The notes under the pieces: model-generated
What the model was told of the DNA's origin: nothing
Database searches by the model: none
Seen by the model: only the letters and a program-made list of their open reading frames with translations
Part shown: positions 1 through 10,240 of the stretch, piece by piece
Position numbering within the stretch: the first letter of the stretch is position 1
Layout of the letters: each line of letters starts with the position of its first letter
Source of the DNA: Typhlomys cinereus
Taxonomy: Eukaryota; Chordata; Mammalia; Rodentia; Platacanthomyidae
Direction: 5' to 3'
Length of the DNA stretch: 64,000 nucleotides
NCBI GenBank assembly: GCA_023101885.1
Contig: JALPQD010000138.1
Location: forward strand, 1,728,542-1,792,541
Translations under genes and position numbers: made by a program

Positions 1-599
1 TCCTTGGTAATTGACTTCTTCTAAAACTGTGAGCCAAAGTAAGCCTGCTACAGTTTGTCCACACGTTGTCAATAAATTCATGCCTCTAAAGTTTAGGAGA
101 CCAGGGGGTGTTTTATTCTTGCTTATGATTATCCATAGCAGCTCATGTTTGGTTTGGTAGCAGAGTTCCCACCAACACTAGGAGTGGAGGGCTTTCTTCT
201 TCCTCCTCTTCATAGTCACTACGAGTTTTTCTCCAATACACATTCACCTGCCTTCTCTACTTCAGATACAACTGCACAGAGATTCTGTACCATGACTTAT
301 CTATGAATGTATGACACATGGCTCTCAACCTACTAAGCCTGCTCTGATAGTTAGTTCTGACTGTAAGCCACATGGGACCTGGGTCACTAGGACACAGACC
401 TCTAGGCATCCAGTACCTCAAGTTTCTACTGTCGAGGTCTTTTGCTTTTTTGATTAGGTTACTATGAGCTTTCTTTTTAAACTACGAATGACATTTTCTT
501 TCCTGGTAAGCTCAATATTGGTTCAGTATTATTTTTACATGTTGATTCCTTTCGTTCCTTTGATAAACGTTTTAATGTTCTAGATGTTTTCTTGCATAA
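1..599. other. unassigned sequence, no gene seen
   Basis: No recognisable gene. Positions about 25-75 read like the 3' end of an old MaLR LTR in the plus direction (a 'ctgtgagccaaagtaa' phrase), but the match is too short to call. The last 150 bases may already belong to the inverted L1 that is clear from about 600 onward. Confidence 0.5.
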
Positions 600-953
600 T
601 GTGCATGATCTGTTAAATAAAGGATCACGTTGTCTATGAATAAGGATAATTTGGTTTTTCATCTCATATTTATACTGTTTTTATCTCTTCCTCTTTTGTT
701 ATTTTTCTCTCTAAAACTTTTAGTGCTATATTGAATAGAGCAGAGAAGGTGGACAACTTAGCCACATTTTTAATTTTATAGGAAATGCTTTTAGTCTCCT
801 CCCATTTAGTTCACTTTCTGCTTACTGATTTATCATTTATACCATTTCTTATGTTGAAGTATTTTCTTCTAGTCTTAGTTTTTTGGGGACTTTTTTGAAT
901 TTTTTTTATTATTATTTATTCAATTGTGCGTATGTGCATATGTATGTGCCCGC

Positions 954-1008
<55 letters not shown>

Positions 1009-1600
1009 TGTGTATGTGTGTAGAACCACGGACGAATTCGGGAACCACCATGGACGCCTCCACCTCCTCCGCCCCGGGATTCACAGGCTCCGCCCTACCA
1101 GGACCAGAAGCGCAGGCCGCCCCCGCTTCCACCTGGCGTCTATACGTGGGATCTGGGATCCGAACTCAGGACCTTCTGCCTGCAAGGCAGAGGCTTAACC
1201 CCTGAGCCACCTCTCCAGCCCAGTTTTTTGGGGACTTTTATCATGAAGTGACACTTAACTTTGTCCAAGGTTCTTCCTGCATTCATTAGGGGGATCAACT
1301 TGATTTCTGTCCTTAGGTATATTTATGTGCTTATATTTATTACATTTATTGATTTCTCTTTATTGAACTATCCTTGCATATCTGGAAAAAAACCAATTTG
1401 GTCATTGTGTATGATCTTCTTGATGAGTTCTCACAAATATTTTACTGAGAATTTCTGTATCAATGTTCATCAAATATGCCAGCCTATAGATTCCTTCTTA
1501 TTTTGTGTTTAATCGCTGGCTTCATAGAATGAGTTTGGCAGTGTTCATGCACTTTCTATGCCATAGAAAAGTTTACAGAGCATTTATGTTAGCTGTAAAT
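600..1600 (-). mobile_element. L1 LINE, inverted ORF2 (reverse transcriptase) fragment
   Basis: Read on the minus strand, this matches the reverse-transcriptase part of L1 ORF2. The order runs from the phrase coding for the 'FMKPA'-like stretch near 1530, through the 'NIDA' stretch near 1450, to the catalytic aspartate region near 610-650. All frames are broken by stops and small indels, so it is a dead fragment. A SINE interrupts it at 895-1221. At about 1600 the L1 identity switches abruptly to plus-strand 3' sequence. The product would have been the retrotransposition polymerase, but nothing functional remains. Confidence 0.8.
895..1221 (-). mobile_element. B2-superfamily tRNA-headed SINE, young subfamily, with target duplication
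   Basis: On the minus strand the element starts at 1221 with a tRNA-like head carrying an A box (tggctcaggggtt) and a B box (gagttcggatccc). A GC-rich body follows with several intact CpG sites, including cgaattcgtccg, then a long (CA)n block, and an AATAAA-containing A-rich tail at the left end. An 18-bp direct repeat (agttttttggggactttt) flanks it at 877-894 and 1222-1239. This is a perfect target-site duplication inside the L1. The two internal pol III promoter boxes look intact. It is not a tRNA gene. Confidence 0.93.
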
Positions 1601-2116
1601 AATTCCAAAAATTAAATTCAAAAACCCAAATCATCACAATAAATCAGCAAATGAACTGAACAAATAGTTATTAAAAAAGAAATATAAATGACCAATGAAT
1701 ATTTGGAAAATGTTCTTCACTCTAAGCCACTGGGAAGACATAAATTAAAGCTTCTTTGAGATTTCATCATACTCTATCAGAATAGCTGTCATCAAGAAAA
1801 TTGGTGTCTGGTGAGGGTGGAGGGAGAGAGAGAAACTTACGCCCACTGTTGGGAATGGAAATGGTACAGTCATTTAGTGTGATTCTTCAAAAACTAAAGT
1901 AGCATTACCATATGGTCCAGCTATACCACTACTAAATAGATATCCAAAAGATTAACTCAGCATATCACAGAGATACTTGTTCATCATGTTTATTAGTTCA
2001 CTGGAAGCCAAGATATAAACCAGCATAGATGTCCATCAACTAATGACTGGAAGAAGAAAATATGGTGTGTGCATACAATGCAATTTCAGCTGTGAAGAAA
2101 AAAATCAAGACATTCA

Positions 2117-2432
2117 GGAGCTGGAGAGATGGCTCAGTGGTTAAGCCTTTGCTTTGAAAGCAAAAGGACCTGAGTTTGGATCTCAGAGCCCACTTCAAAA
2201 TAGCAGGAGGAAGTGGTGGTGGCCTGTACTTTTCAGCCCTGTCAAGCAGAGCTTAGGAAACTGCAGAACAAAGCAATACTAAGGTACAACAATCCAGGAT
2301 GATTCCTGATGTCACTCTTTGGCTTTCAGTAACACACACAGTGTTTTCTTCTACACACATCCCCACACACATACACACCTACATCTACACACACATACAA
2401 ACACACACACATACACACATATTCATATATAA
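2117..2432 (+). mobile_element. B2-superfamily SINE, older subfamily
   Basis: Head 'ggagctggagagatggctcagtggttaa' carries an A-box, with a decayed B box near 2175. Then comes the older-type body (gcagagc...aacaaagcaa...aatccaggatgattcc) and an ACAC-rich tail up to about 2430. It sits inside L1 sequence. The 3' body differs from that of the young copy at 895-1221. Confidence 0.85.
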
Positions 2433-2535
2433 AGAATGGAGATAGAAATCCTATGTTAAACAAAATAAGCCAGACTTAAAGAGACAAATACCAAGTTTTC
2501 TTTTATGTGAAAAACTACATTCAAATTTACGTAGT

Positions 2536-2875
2536 TGTATATCAGTTACTCTGTTGCTGTGAGACACCATTCAAAGTCAAGCAACTTAAGGGAGAAAGGG
2601 AGATTTACTCAGCTTATGGCCACAGAGGGGAGATACAGTCCATTATGGTGGAAAAGGCATGGCTGGCTGACAGAAGCTGGAGTTGGTCTAGGTCATGCTC
2701 ATCAAGGAGGCTGTGAGCTACAAAACTGCCAACTGTAAGAACTGACCTCTCCTGGAAGTAGGGTGGAGCTAATCATCTTTAAGGCCCACCCCTTTGACTG
2801 TCTTCCTCCAACGAGGCTCCACCTCTTAAATGTGCCATGACCTGTGGGGGAAAACTTACATTTCAAACTATGACA
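2536..2875 (-). mobile_element. MaLR (ORR1/MT-type) solo LTR
   Basis: Reverse complement of the same LTR family as the two LTRs of the provirus at 26238-28432. The plus-strand left edge 'tgtatatcagttactctgttgctgtgag' is the complement of the LTR 3' end. The right edge 'tttcaaactatgaca' is the complement of the LTR start. Length is 340 bp. No matching 5-bp target duplication is visible. It is inserted in the L1 3' region. Confidence 0.88.
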
Positions 2876-3083
2876 ACTTGTAATACATATTCGTGTATGA
2901 AATGAAAGTAGAATCAGTACTATGAGAAAGGAAGAAGCACTCCAACAGGAAAAGGAGGAATCAAGAGAATATATACACATATGCATAATGAAAACAGAAC
3001 TGGGAACTATTGGAGAAGAAAGGAATATGCAAGAGGAGGAGTATGAGAAAGAACAGTAGGGGACAAAACAGAACAAAGTATAA

Positions 3084-3099
3084 ATACTAACAGACAGAT

Positions 3100-3133
<34 letters not shown>

Positions 3134-3175
3134 CATAAGATAGACAGACAGATGATAGATATAAAGGAGATAGAT

Positions 3176-3222
<47 letters not shown>

Positions 3223-3224
3223 CC
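3084..3224 (+). repeat. GATA/GACA tetranucleotide array
   Basis: Two pure blocks of GATA (about 3101-3133 and 3177-3222) are separated by GACA units and a degenerate stretch. The array lies in the L1 3' UTR. It should be length-polymorphic. An open frame of tyrosine/isoleucine/serine repeats on the minus strand is a by-product. Confidence 0.95.
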
Positions 3225-3309
3225 ATCAATATGAAAATGTCACAATGAAACCCATTTCTTTCTGTGATAATAAAAAAAAAATCAATGAAAAAAAGAAGAA
3301 AACAGTAAG

Positions 3310-4435
3310 GTTGGGAAGGTTGGAGCCAACTTGATAAATAAGTAACATGGGCTCCTTCCAGTGACTCAGCCTCAACCCAGTGTTTTCAGGCAATGAAAAG
3401 AAAAAGGAGAAAAGGAACAAATGTTTACCTCCCACTATGCTTCTGTTCCAGTTTGTGCACCTTTATGTGTGACAGTTTTACAGACTGTATATTGTTGCCC
3501 CATCTTACTTATGAGATAAGTCTCAAGAAAAATAATGGTGACAATGAAGCTTGGAGAGAACCAGCCCATCCTCTGCACTCAAGCAAAAGAAGAAAAGCAG
3601 TCATTTGGCAAGAACAGTGTTTGGGTTAAGGCCAGTGAGTAGAGGAAAGGATCCAGATTTGTGGGGTGACTCAGTAGGAAGGGGCCAGGAGTGGAAGGCA
3701 GCGTGCAGAAAATGGCAGGAAGACAGTGTGGGAGAGCGTGGCATGGGCTGAGGGGACAAGAGTCAGAGGTCATAGCTGGATGAACAAACACCCACCCAGG
3801 TCCCTGATGAGCTCGTGTTCATAGTCAGTGTTCTTCATCTGGTGCAACAAACTGTGAGATTCTTGTACTTTTCAGTAAAGATGCTGCCCAGGCAGCTGTA
3901 GAAGAGATTTCTTGGCCTCTGAGTGATCTATTTCCATTAGAATTACCGAAGCTCAGGGGCCCTGGGAGATTTAAGGCTCACCTGAGTAAATGCAGAAGCC
4001 TCAAGTATTTGAGAAAACTGCCTTTGCCATCTCTCCACATAAACAGAGAAAGGATGAGCTAAATCCCTTCAGCGTCCCAGTGGAGTTACCAAGGCTTGTA
4101 CTTCTGCCTATCTTTGTGTTTCAATCTGTCACTGTTCCAATGGTCAGCACTCAGGACATCTGGATACAGGGGGCAGAGGAAGTGGGCAGAAGAGGAAAGT
4201 GACTGAGAGTGAGAAGACATCAAGGTCCCAAACACATGGAGTCAGTCCCTCCCTGACCCTAGACATAGAGGCTATGAAGGACTGACCTTAACCATCTTTC
4301 TCTTAACCAGAAGTCTCATTGCTCAGCTTCCCCAGACCTGTGCAGACAGAGCTTGAAGCTTGCAGTCTTCCCAAACTCTGCACTTTCCTTTTCCCAAGGT
4401 CCTTTCTGTTCATAGTGAATCACCCCTGAGGTATT
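3310..4435. other. unassigned sequence, no gene seen
   Basis: No recognised repeat or coding signal. The open frames are short, overlap on both strands and show no domain. Confidence 0.6.
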
Positions 4436-4795
4436 TTTGTCATTGTCAATGAAAAGACACAACTCCAAGTGTGTTTATAAGCTTGTTTCCAAATGGGTTT
4501 AACCAAGGAAGGAAGACTTACTCTGAATATGGGTGGCACCATCCATGGGCTAAGGTCCCAGACTAAATAAGCTGAGTACGAACATTCAACTCACTCAACT
4601 TCCTGACCAGGGAATGCAATGTGACCAGCCTCCTCTGATCATATCCCTGCCACACTGTGTTGCCTTTTATGATGGGCTATATATTCCCTCGAGCTGTGGG
4701 ACAAAATATACCTTTTGTCCTTTAAGTTGTTTGTTTTCAGATTTTCGATATCAGCAATAAGTAAAGTCCCTAATACAACTTTTTGTTAGTATTGA
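4436..4795 (+). mobile_element. MT2-like ERVL LTR
   Basis: Carries the MT2 order of phrases: a 'gtcaatgaaaagaca'-like start, 'gaatatgggtggcaccatcc' near 4525, 'gcaatgtgaccagcc' near 4614, 'atgatgggc', and a 3' end 'cctaatacaac'. Moderately diverged, with no open frame expected. The family name is from memory; an MLT2-type label is the alternative. Confidence 0.75.
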
Positions 4796-5087
4796 CCTGT
4801 ACTTTGATTTTCTCTTTTTTTCTTCTCCCACACTTCATACTATATATCTGCCCTATATGGCTGCTCTTTAATATGTTTGCTGTTTCATTCCTTGACTTAG
4901 AGCATCTCCTATGTGCAAGGTGTTGTGTTCAATGTTGACAGCCCCTGATTTCTGTCCTACATGAGTCTTCAATTAACCCAGATTCAGGAAGGATCTCCTA
5001 ATGAGAACAGAAAGTCAGGAGTAAGTGCTAGATGTGACATAGGAAGGGGAAAAGCATTTATTGAAATCCTGAGTGGAGGCCACAAAA
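4796..5087. other. unassigned sequence
   Basis: The phrase 'ctatgtgcaaggtgttgtgttcaa' near 4909 resembles the fossil element that reads 'tatgtgccaggcactgttctaa' in other mammals, but the match is short. Nothing else is recognised. Confidence 0.4.
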
Positions 5088-5245
5088 ATGGCTCCATGGA
5101 AAAGATGTTTGCTGGGCAACCCCAATGACCTGAGTTTAGTCTCCAGAACCCATAGAAAAGTGGATAGAGAGAACCGACTTTACCAAAACGTACTCTAACC
5201 TCTGCACACATGCTATGGCACGTGTGTGTGAGCATGCATGGGGTG

Positions 5246-5250
<5 letters not shown>
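5088..5250 (+). mobile_element. B3-like SINE
   Basis: Plus-strand phrases 'gatgtttgctgggcaa', 'gacctgagtttagtctcc' (decayed B box) and 'agagagaaccgacttt' followed by 'cctctgcacacatgctatggca' match the rodent B3 layout. It runs into the (AC)n tail at 5249-5294. Confidence 0.8.

Positions 5251-5294
<44 letters not shown>
5249..5294 (+). repeat. (AC)n microsatellite, SINE tail
   Basis: Uninterrupted AC dinucleotides, 46 bases, forming the tail of the B3-like SINE. Confidence 0.97.
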
Positions 5295-5296
<2 letters not shown>

Positions 5297-5317
5297 CAAG
5301 AGAGTGCTTGCCAAGCA

Positions 5318-5707
5318 TGGCAGCTAATTTTAGATGTCCACTTGACTATTGAGAGAAAAGCCTTTAGGCACTATGTATTATTTAGGTAAGACAAGTCCTG
5401 AGAAGCAATCCTGTGGGAGGTTAATCTAATTGATGTGGGAGGGTCCAGCTCACAGTAGGTGGGATCATTCCCTGGGTGGGTCAATTAGATGGAGAGAGAA
5501 CTATTTGCTTTGGCAGACTGATGAGGCAGAATGCCCCCCCCACACTCCTAAGGATATGGTATGGTCAATTTCCTTAGCTTCTGATATTGGTATGAACTTT
5601 CCTGCTGTCATAATGGACTAGAACTTAGAACCATGAGCATGAATAAACTCATTGTTCCCCTAAATGGTTTGGGTCATATATTCATATCAGCAACTGAAGA
5701 GTACCCA
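5318..5707 (+). mobile_element. MT2-like ERVL LTR, diverged
   Basis: Phrases 'gatgtccacttgactattgag' near 5333, 'gtaggtgggatcattccctgg' near 5456, 'tgtcataatggactag' near 5607 and 'atgagcatgaataaactc' near 5634 follow the MT2/ERVL LTR order. The last of these contains the polyadenylation-like AATAAA. Confidence 0.65.
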
Positions 5708-5714
5708 GGAGAAT

Positions 5715-5985
5715 AGACTTTGGATCTCCTGAGCCCAATGCAGAGCAAGCATGGAAGCCCACCTGTAATTCCAGACCTAGGGAGCAGAGCCAGATTAGCC
5801 AGAGAGCCATAATGGTGCTCTCTCGATTTAATTAGAGACACAGCTTCAAAACTATGAGGCAAAGTGATGATGGAAGATGATTCCAGACACCATACATGCA
5901 CACATGCACATGTACCTGCACACACGTGTGTGCTCATCTACATGCAAACACACATAGACACATGCACACACGCCAGACCCATTAA
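5715..5985 (+). mobile_element. RSINE1/B4-like SINE, head missing or decayed
   Basis: Contains 'catggaagcccacctgtaatt' (B1-like right part), 'agccagattagccagagag', 'agagacacagcttcaaaac' and an 'atgcacacatgcacatg' tail, as in rodent RSINE1 elements. The tRNA-like head is weak. Confidence 0.65.
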
Positions 5986-6094
5986 AAAAAAAAGAAAAGT
6001 CATATCAATCTCTGATCATGTAGCATGTGCAGGCTGTGAAAGAGACATGACTCACACAGGATTTCATTCTGCAAGGCATGCTTGGCTGGGGAGG

Positions 6095-6290
6095 AAGAGT
6101 GGGACTGAAACCCAGACACTGTCATTTAACTCGATGTCTGATTTTAGGTGAATCGTTTTTTTCCTCTGGGAGCTCCAGCCCTTTGGTTACTGAATGAGAA
6201 TAATCCTCCTCCGCCTCCAAAGCTGACATGAAGATCAAATGGATTACATCTATGGAACTGCTTTATAAACTCTAAAGAAGGGCTGCTGGT
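6095..6290 (+). mobile_element. MIR SINE
   Basis: Plus-strand MIR phrases: 'actgaaacccagacactgtca', 'ttttaggtgaatcg', 'gaatgagaataatcctcc' and 'gacatgaagatcaaatgga'. An old mammalian tRNA-derived SINE that is well spread through the element. Confidence 0.75.
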
Positions 6291-6549
6291 ATCTGCAGGT
6301 AATAATAATCATCTTATTATCTGCAGGTTACAAATGAAACATGTTCCAAACTTCCCTCCTAAAGGTTTTACTGTAGGAAAAATAAATGCACCCCACACAC
6401 ACATGCATATACAAACATACATATCTAGATCTAGCTTCTGAAAACTCTGCAAACAGTCTTGGGGGAGACTCTTAGACATGCCCTTTCTGCTTCCTCCTTC
6501 AAATTCTAGCAGGGAGTCCAGCAGCTGCTGGGGATGTACGCACCTGCAT

Positions 6550-7110
6550 AGACAGGGCCCTCCTACTTCAGCAAAAGCCTTTCAACAGATCCCCTCCCCC
6601 AACAGCCACCCCGGCTCGGTGAGCTGAGTGCCCGTTCAGATAATGACCTGCACAGCTGCGCCATGGCAGATATTTCCCCAATTACGGTGGCATTAGGGAA
6701 AGTTATTGGAAAGGACTTTCTCCCACCATTGAGTAGTAAATGCTTTGCTAATTTGCCTGATGATCCATTTATGATGGTTGCTTGCTGATCCCCTTCCACA
6801 ATCTACCTTTAATGGCCTGTCTGGTAGGACAGACCAGTCTTCTCCAATGAGCCAACTTTATTTTATTATGGCTTATTATTGTATTTTGTTCGGGGAGCGC
6901 CTGCAGATGAGAAAGTGGCCCACACAACTCTCTCGTCGCAGGCATAATTACTGCTAAAGCGCTCAGAAAGGAAGAAAAACAAATAATAATCTTTGCTAAT
7001 TGAAACAGTAAAATATGGGCTGTTAGAACTAGTCCATGTAGAATTTCAAAAGTGGAAAAAAAAAAAACCAAGAGAGACTCAGACATAAAATAGAGCATGA
7101 CCCCCAATCT
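6550..7110. promoter_or_regulatory. candidate conserved non-coding element (repeat-free, A/T core motifs)
   Basis: A repeat-free stretch of about 560 bp with scattered homeodomain-type cores: ccaattacgg near 6679, ggcataatta near 6941, tttgctaattgaaa near 6992. It also holds CpG-containing words such as ctctcgtcgcagg that normally decay in neutral rodent DNA. No frame looks coding; a 112-codon minus-strand frame at 6769-7107 has no domain. The regulatory role is inference from composition. An alignment would decide it. Confidence 0.35.
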
Positions 7111-7761
7111 CCGAGTTATAAATACATAGAATTCTCTTACTTAGTCATGTGTCTCTAACAACTCATTTTGTGTGTGCTGAAACTCAGTGCACTTTTATTA
7201 ATTATTTTTCAGATTTGGGTACAAGACTGTTCTATAATTAAATTCATCTCCCTTAGGGGAATTCACTTCACTTGTTTGCCTCCCGCCCCATCTTCACAAA
7301 AGATGTGAAATCATGGCTTGGCTCAGCTTGTGGTTGTGTCTACAATTGTTCCACTTTCTTCCTACTTCCCTCCGGTCCTTCTAGCCTCTGGAGATGGTCA
7401 CAGAACACAAATGAAGCAAAGCTTCTCAGAACAATTCCCTTCAACATGGACTGAATTGCAGGGAAGAGATGCCATCTGTAAGAGAAGCCCACTGGTGAGT
7501 GAGTGAGCAAATCATCATGTAATTGATTTTTTTCTCTCTCTCTCTCTCTTGTAAAGACAAGCTGACTGCTGCTGGTTTTGGCTGGTTCTGTATCATGCAC
7601 TGAATCAGAAACACCATGTGCAAAGCTGAAGGAGGTGGGGAAAACTGTATGGAAAAATTCTCTGGTCAACTTGAGAGTCACGTGTTTTTTTAAGAACACG
7701 GAAATCAGAGGCAGCAGGGCATATGGAAAACCAGAGGCCTTCTGGTCAATCTTAATGCATC
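7111..7761. other. unassigned sequence with short CT tract
   Basis: No gene or repeat recognised apart from a (TC)n run at about 7530-7550. Confidence 0.55.
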
Positions 7762-8107
7762 AGGTTCTTTGCTTATTGTTGTGACCAAGTACCCAGCCAA
7801 AGCAACAGAAAGAGGAAAGATTTGTTTCACTTCGTGGATTCAAGGGATATAGTGCATCATGGTGTAGAAGGCATGTCAGCAGGCAGCTTCATGACAGTGG
7901 GATTATGTAGTTAAGACTCTTTCCCCCCTCACATCTCAGCAGATCCAGAAGTCGAGAAAAGATAAGACCTGGGCTAAACTATACCTCAGGGCTACCTCCT
8001 TGACACCCACTTAATCCAGCTAGATCATATTCCCAAAGGTTTTCACAGCACCCCAAAACAGGACTCAAAGGAACCTGTAGGGCACATTTTATAGACAAAC
8101 CGTAACA
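7762..8107 (-). mobile_element. MaLR-type LTR, diverged
   Basis: The plus strand reads as the complement of a MaLR LTR. It begins 'cttattgttgtgaccaagta', passes 'tagtgcatcatggtgtagaag', and ends 'ggaacctgtagggcacatttt...aaaccgtaaca', the complement of the LTR start. Confidence 0.65.
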
Positions 8108-8377
8108 CTGGGATTCAGATCCAACCTTCACAATGAAGGGAAATGGTGGATTGTGCCAGTGATCCTATCTTTCCTACTCTTCACAGTTAAAGCTCATGGC
8201 AAAATCTAAAGGACAACTCTCCAGGGCTCTGAAAGTAAGCAAAAGCCAGCAGAATCTAGAGCTGTTATCCACTGAAGCAACAGGCCACACAGAGATGATG
8301 TCTTGGGGTTCCTCCTCCCCATCATCCTATCCTCCCATAGCATCCTACAACCAGCAAGAGTATTCACATGTAAAGAT
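8108..8377. other. unassigned sequence
   Basis: Nothing recognised. A 65-codon plus-strand frame at 8196-8393 runs into the next SINE and shows no family signature. Confidence 0.5.
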
Positions 8378-8665
8378 CCGAGTTGGGAGATGAATCCATC
8401 AGTAAAATGCTCGGCTTGCTAGCGTAAGAGTCTGGATTTGATCTCTAAGGCTTATATTGGAAAAAAAAAAAATCTAGGCATGGTGGTGAATGATTGTAAC
8501 CCCGGGAATGAAAGGCAATGCAGGGGATCCCCGGAGCTCCCTACTCAGTCAGTTCAGCCTACTTGGTGAGTTCCAGGTGAGTGGGAGACCCTGCCTCATA
8601 CAACAAGGCATAATAGTCAAGGTTGTCCTCTGACTTCCATACTCAAGTATGCAATAAGTGCTCAG
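8378..8665 (+). mobile_element. RSINE1-like composite SINE (tRNA head plus B1 part)
   Basis: Degraded tRNA-like head ending 'tggatttgatctctaaggc', then a 13-base poly-A linker at 8460. The B1-like part follows (taggcatggtggtgaatg, tgtaaccccgggaatg), then 'gtgagttccaggtgagtgggagaccctg' and 'aggttgtcctctgacttcc', which are typical RSINE1 3' phrases. Confidence 0.85.
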
Positions 8666-9059
8666 CATATGGTATCAACTGTCTACTAGTGACTATTAGC
8701 AGCTACCAAGTTCACTTACAATAAAAGCTAATCATATCTTAACCTCTACTCTTGCATTTGAAAAAAATTATATTAGAAAGGTATCTTTTAAAAAATAAGG
8801 ATGTATCTTTCCCAAAAGACTGGTTTCTCTTACATCACTCCAAATGAAATCCAAACTGGTATACATATTTTATCTTATATATCACTGCCTATTTATATAG
8901 TTTTTAACATTGCAAGTTAGTAAAATTTTATTGGCTGGTTCTTATGTTTATATCATCCATCAACTTTAAACATTTACTAATTTGCACTAACTTCTACCTT
9001 CATTGAAAAGAATCCCGCTTCCTATAACATGCAGAGCATTTTCCTTCCCATAAGCATAT
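8666..9059. other. unassigned A/T-rich sequence
   Basis: A/T-rich, no repeat or coding signal recognised. Confidence 0.55.
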
Positions 9060-9330
9060 TTTAGTATCATAATATTGAACGCCAAAGTGAGAATCCGAGC
9101 CCTCAAGATCTGCTCTTGCTGATTAATATAATTAGGCATTCGCTAATGAGCACATGTCCTCTGCCAGAAGGTGCAACATGATTTGTTCTCTTTGTGGAGT
9201 AGGTAGGCAGCTGGGACTGTGGCCAGAGCAGAGACAGAGACATAGAGACTGACTGTCCATTTAAGAAGCAGTGTGGTCGAGGTGCCAAAGAGGACACAGA
9301 CCTCAAGATCCATCAGCAGCTGTCAGATAT
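9060..9330. promoter_or_regulatory. candidate conserved non-coding element
   Basis: Repeat-free. Contains a dense A/T core block (gattaatataattaggc at 9121-9137, followed by ttcgctaatgag) next to the E-box-like word cacatg. Looks like enhancer sequence by composition only. Confidence 0.3.
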
Positions 9331-9699
9331 CCTTGGTGAATATCACTCCCGAGGTACAAATCCAGAGAAGTCAACTTCAATATATGTTGAGAATGGAATA
9401 TGTTTAGAACCCAGAGCCAAGAATGGAGAGATGAACCTGTGAGGAGAATCGATAGGCTCACCAACCTAAATGGCCCAAGCTGAGGGTGGAGACATCTTGC
9501 CCACCGATCATGTTAGCCAAATGTGACCAGTACCTCTCTCATGCCCTGATACCCATGGAATCATGCTGATACCCAAAAAATGAGGTTTCCATAATTTTCC
9601 CATAGCTCAAAGATCAGCTGGGAGAATCCCCACTCTGAGAATCACTTTCTTGGTTGTCCTCACCACACAAGGGGAAGTCTGGGACTTCACTGTCCCTGG
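9331..9699. other. unassigned sequence
   Basis: No recognised feature. Confidence 0.5.
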
Positions 9700-10240
9700 T
9701 GCTGTTTGCAGTGTCACTTACCATTTATGTCACCTGTCATATAACCCATTACAATATTTGCTTAAGTATTTAAATCAAGCTCTCAACTTAAAGCCAGTAG
9801 TGGCTGAGCTTTAATTAAAGCATATTTGCATACATTAATATCGCCCAGCTTCCCTACACTTTCACTGTATTTTTGCATTCAAAACATGACATTTCAATAA
9901 CAATAGTTGTCAGTGCCAGGGCTCTTATTTATGCCACAATTATAGGTCCTGCTAATTACACCCTGGCTGGCTTCTCCAGCTCCTGACAAGAACCCGTGTG
10001 CTGCCGTGGCTTCCAGTCTTCCAGTGTTGGCGCTACACCCTTGACAAAGCAGCTCCCCCACGCTGCAAGGGGCTGGGGGAAAGATGTCGGGTTCCCTGCA
10101 TCTCCAGCCCTGTGACATTCTAGACTTTGGAAATCAAGACAGGCAAATACAGTTTTCTTAACCAGAAACCCTTGCACTGAAATCCTAGGCTTCCCTGAGA
10201 ATGGATCTGGAATGATCAAAGCTCAGGATCAACGTGACCT
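9700..10240. promoter_or_regulatory. candidate conserved non-coding element with octamer and SOX-like words
   Basis: Repeat-free stretch. Seen directly: a perfect octamer atttgcat at 9824-9831, tttaattaaag at about 9810-9820, an aacaatag SOX-type word near 9898, and ctaattac near 9952. This clustering is typical of developmental enhancers, but motif words alone are weak evidence. Confidence 0.38.

Larger units (their letters stand above)
1600..3283 (+). mobile_element. L1 LINE, ORF2 C-terminal part and 3' UTR
   Basis: Plus-strand L1 sequence begins near 1600 in the C-terminal part of ORF2. The phrase equivalent to 'accatatggtccagctatacc' near 1910 and 'gatgtccatcaacta' near 2030 are typical. 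It continues through the 3' UTR to the end phrase 'gtcacaatgaaaccca' near 3237 and a poly-A run at 3270-3283. It is interrupted by a SINE (2117-2432), a MaLR LTR (2536-2875) and a GATA-type array. There are multiple stops. With the inverted fragment at 600-1600 it may be one insertion. Confidence 0.85.
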
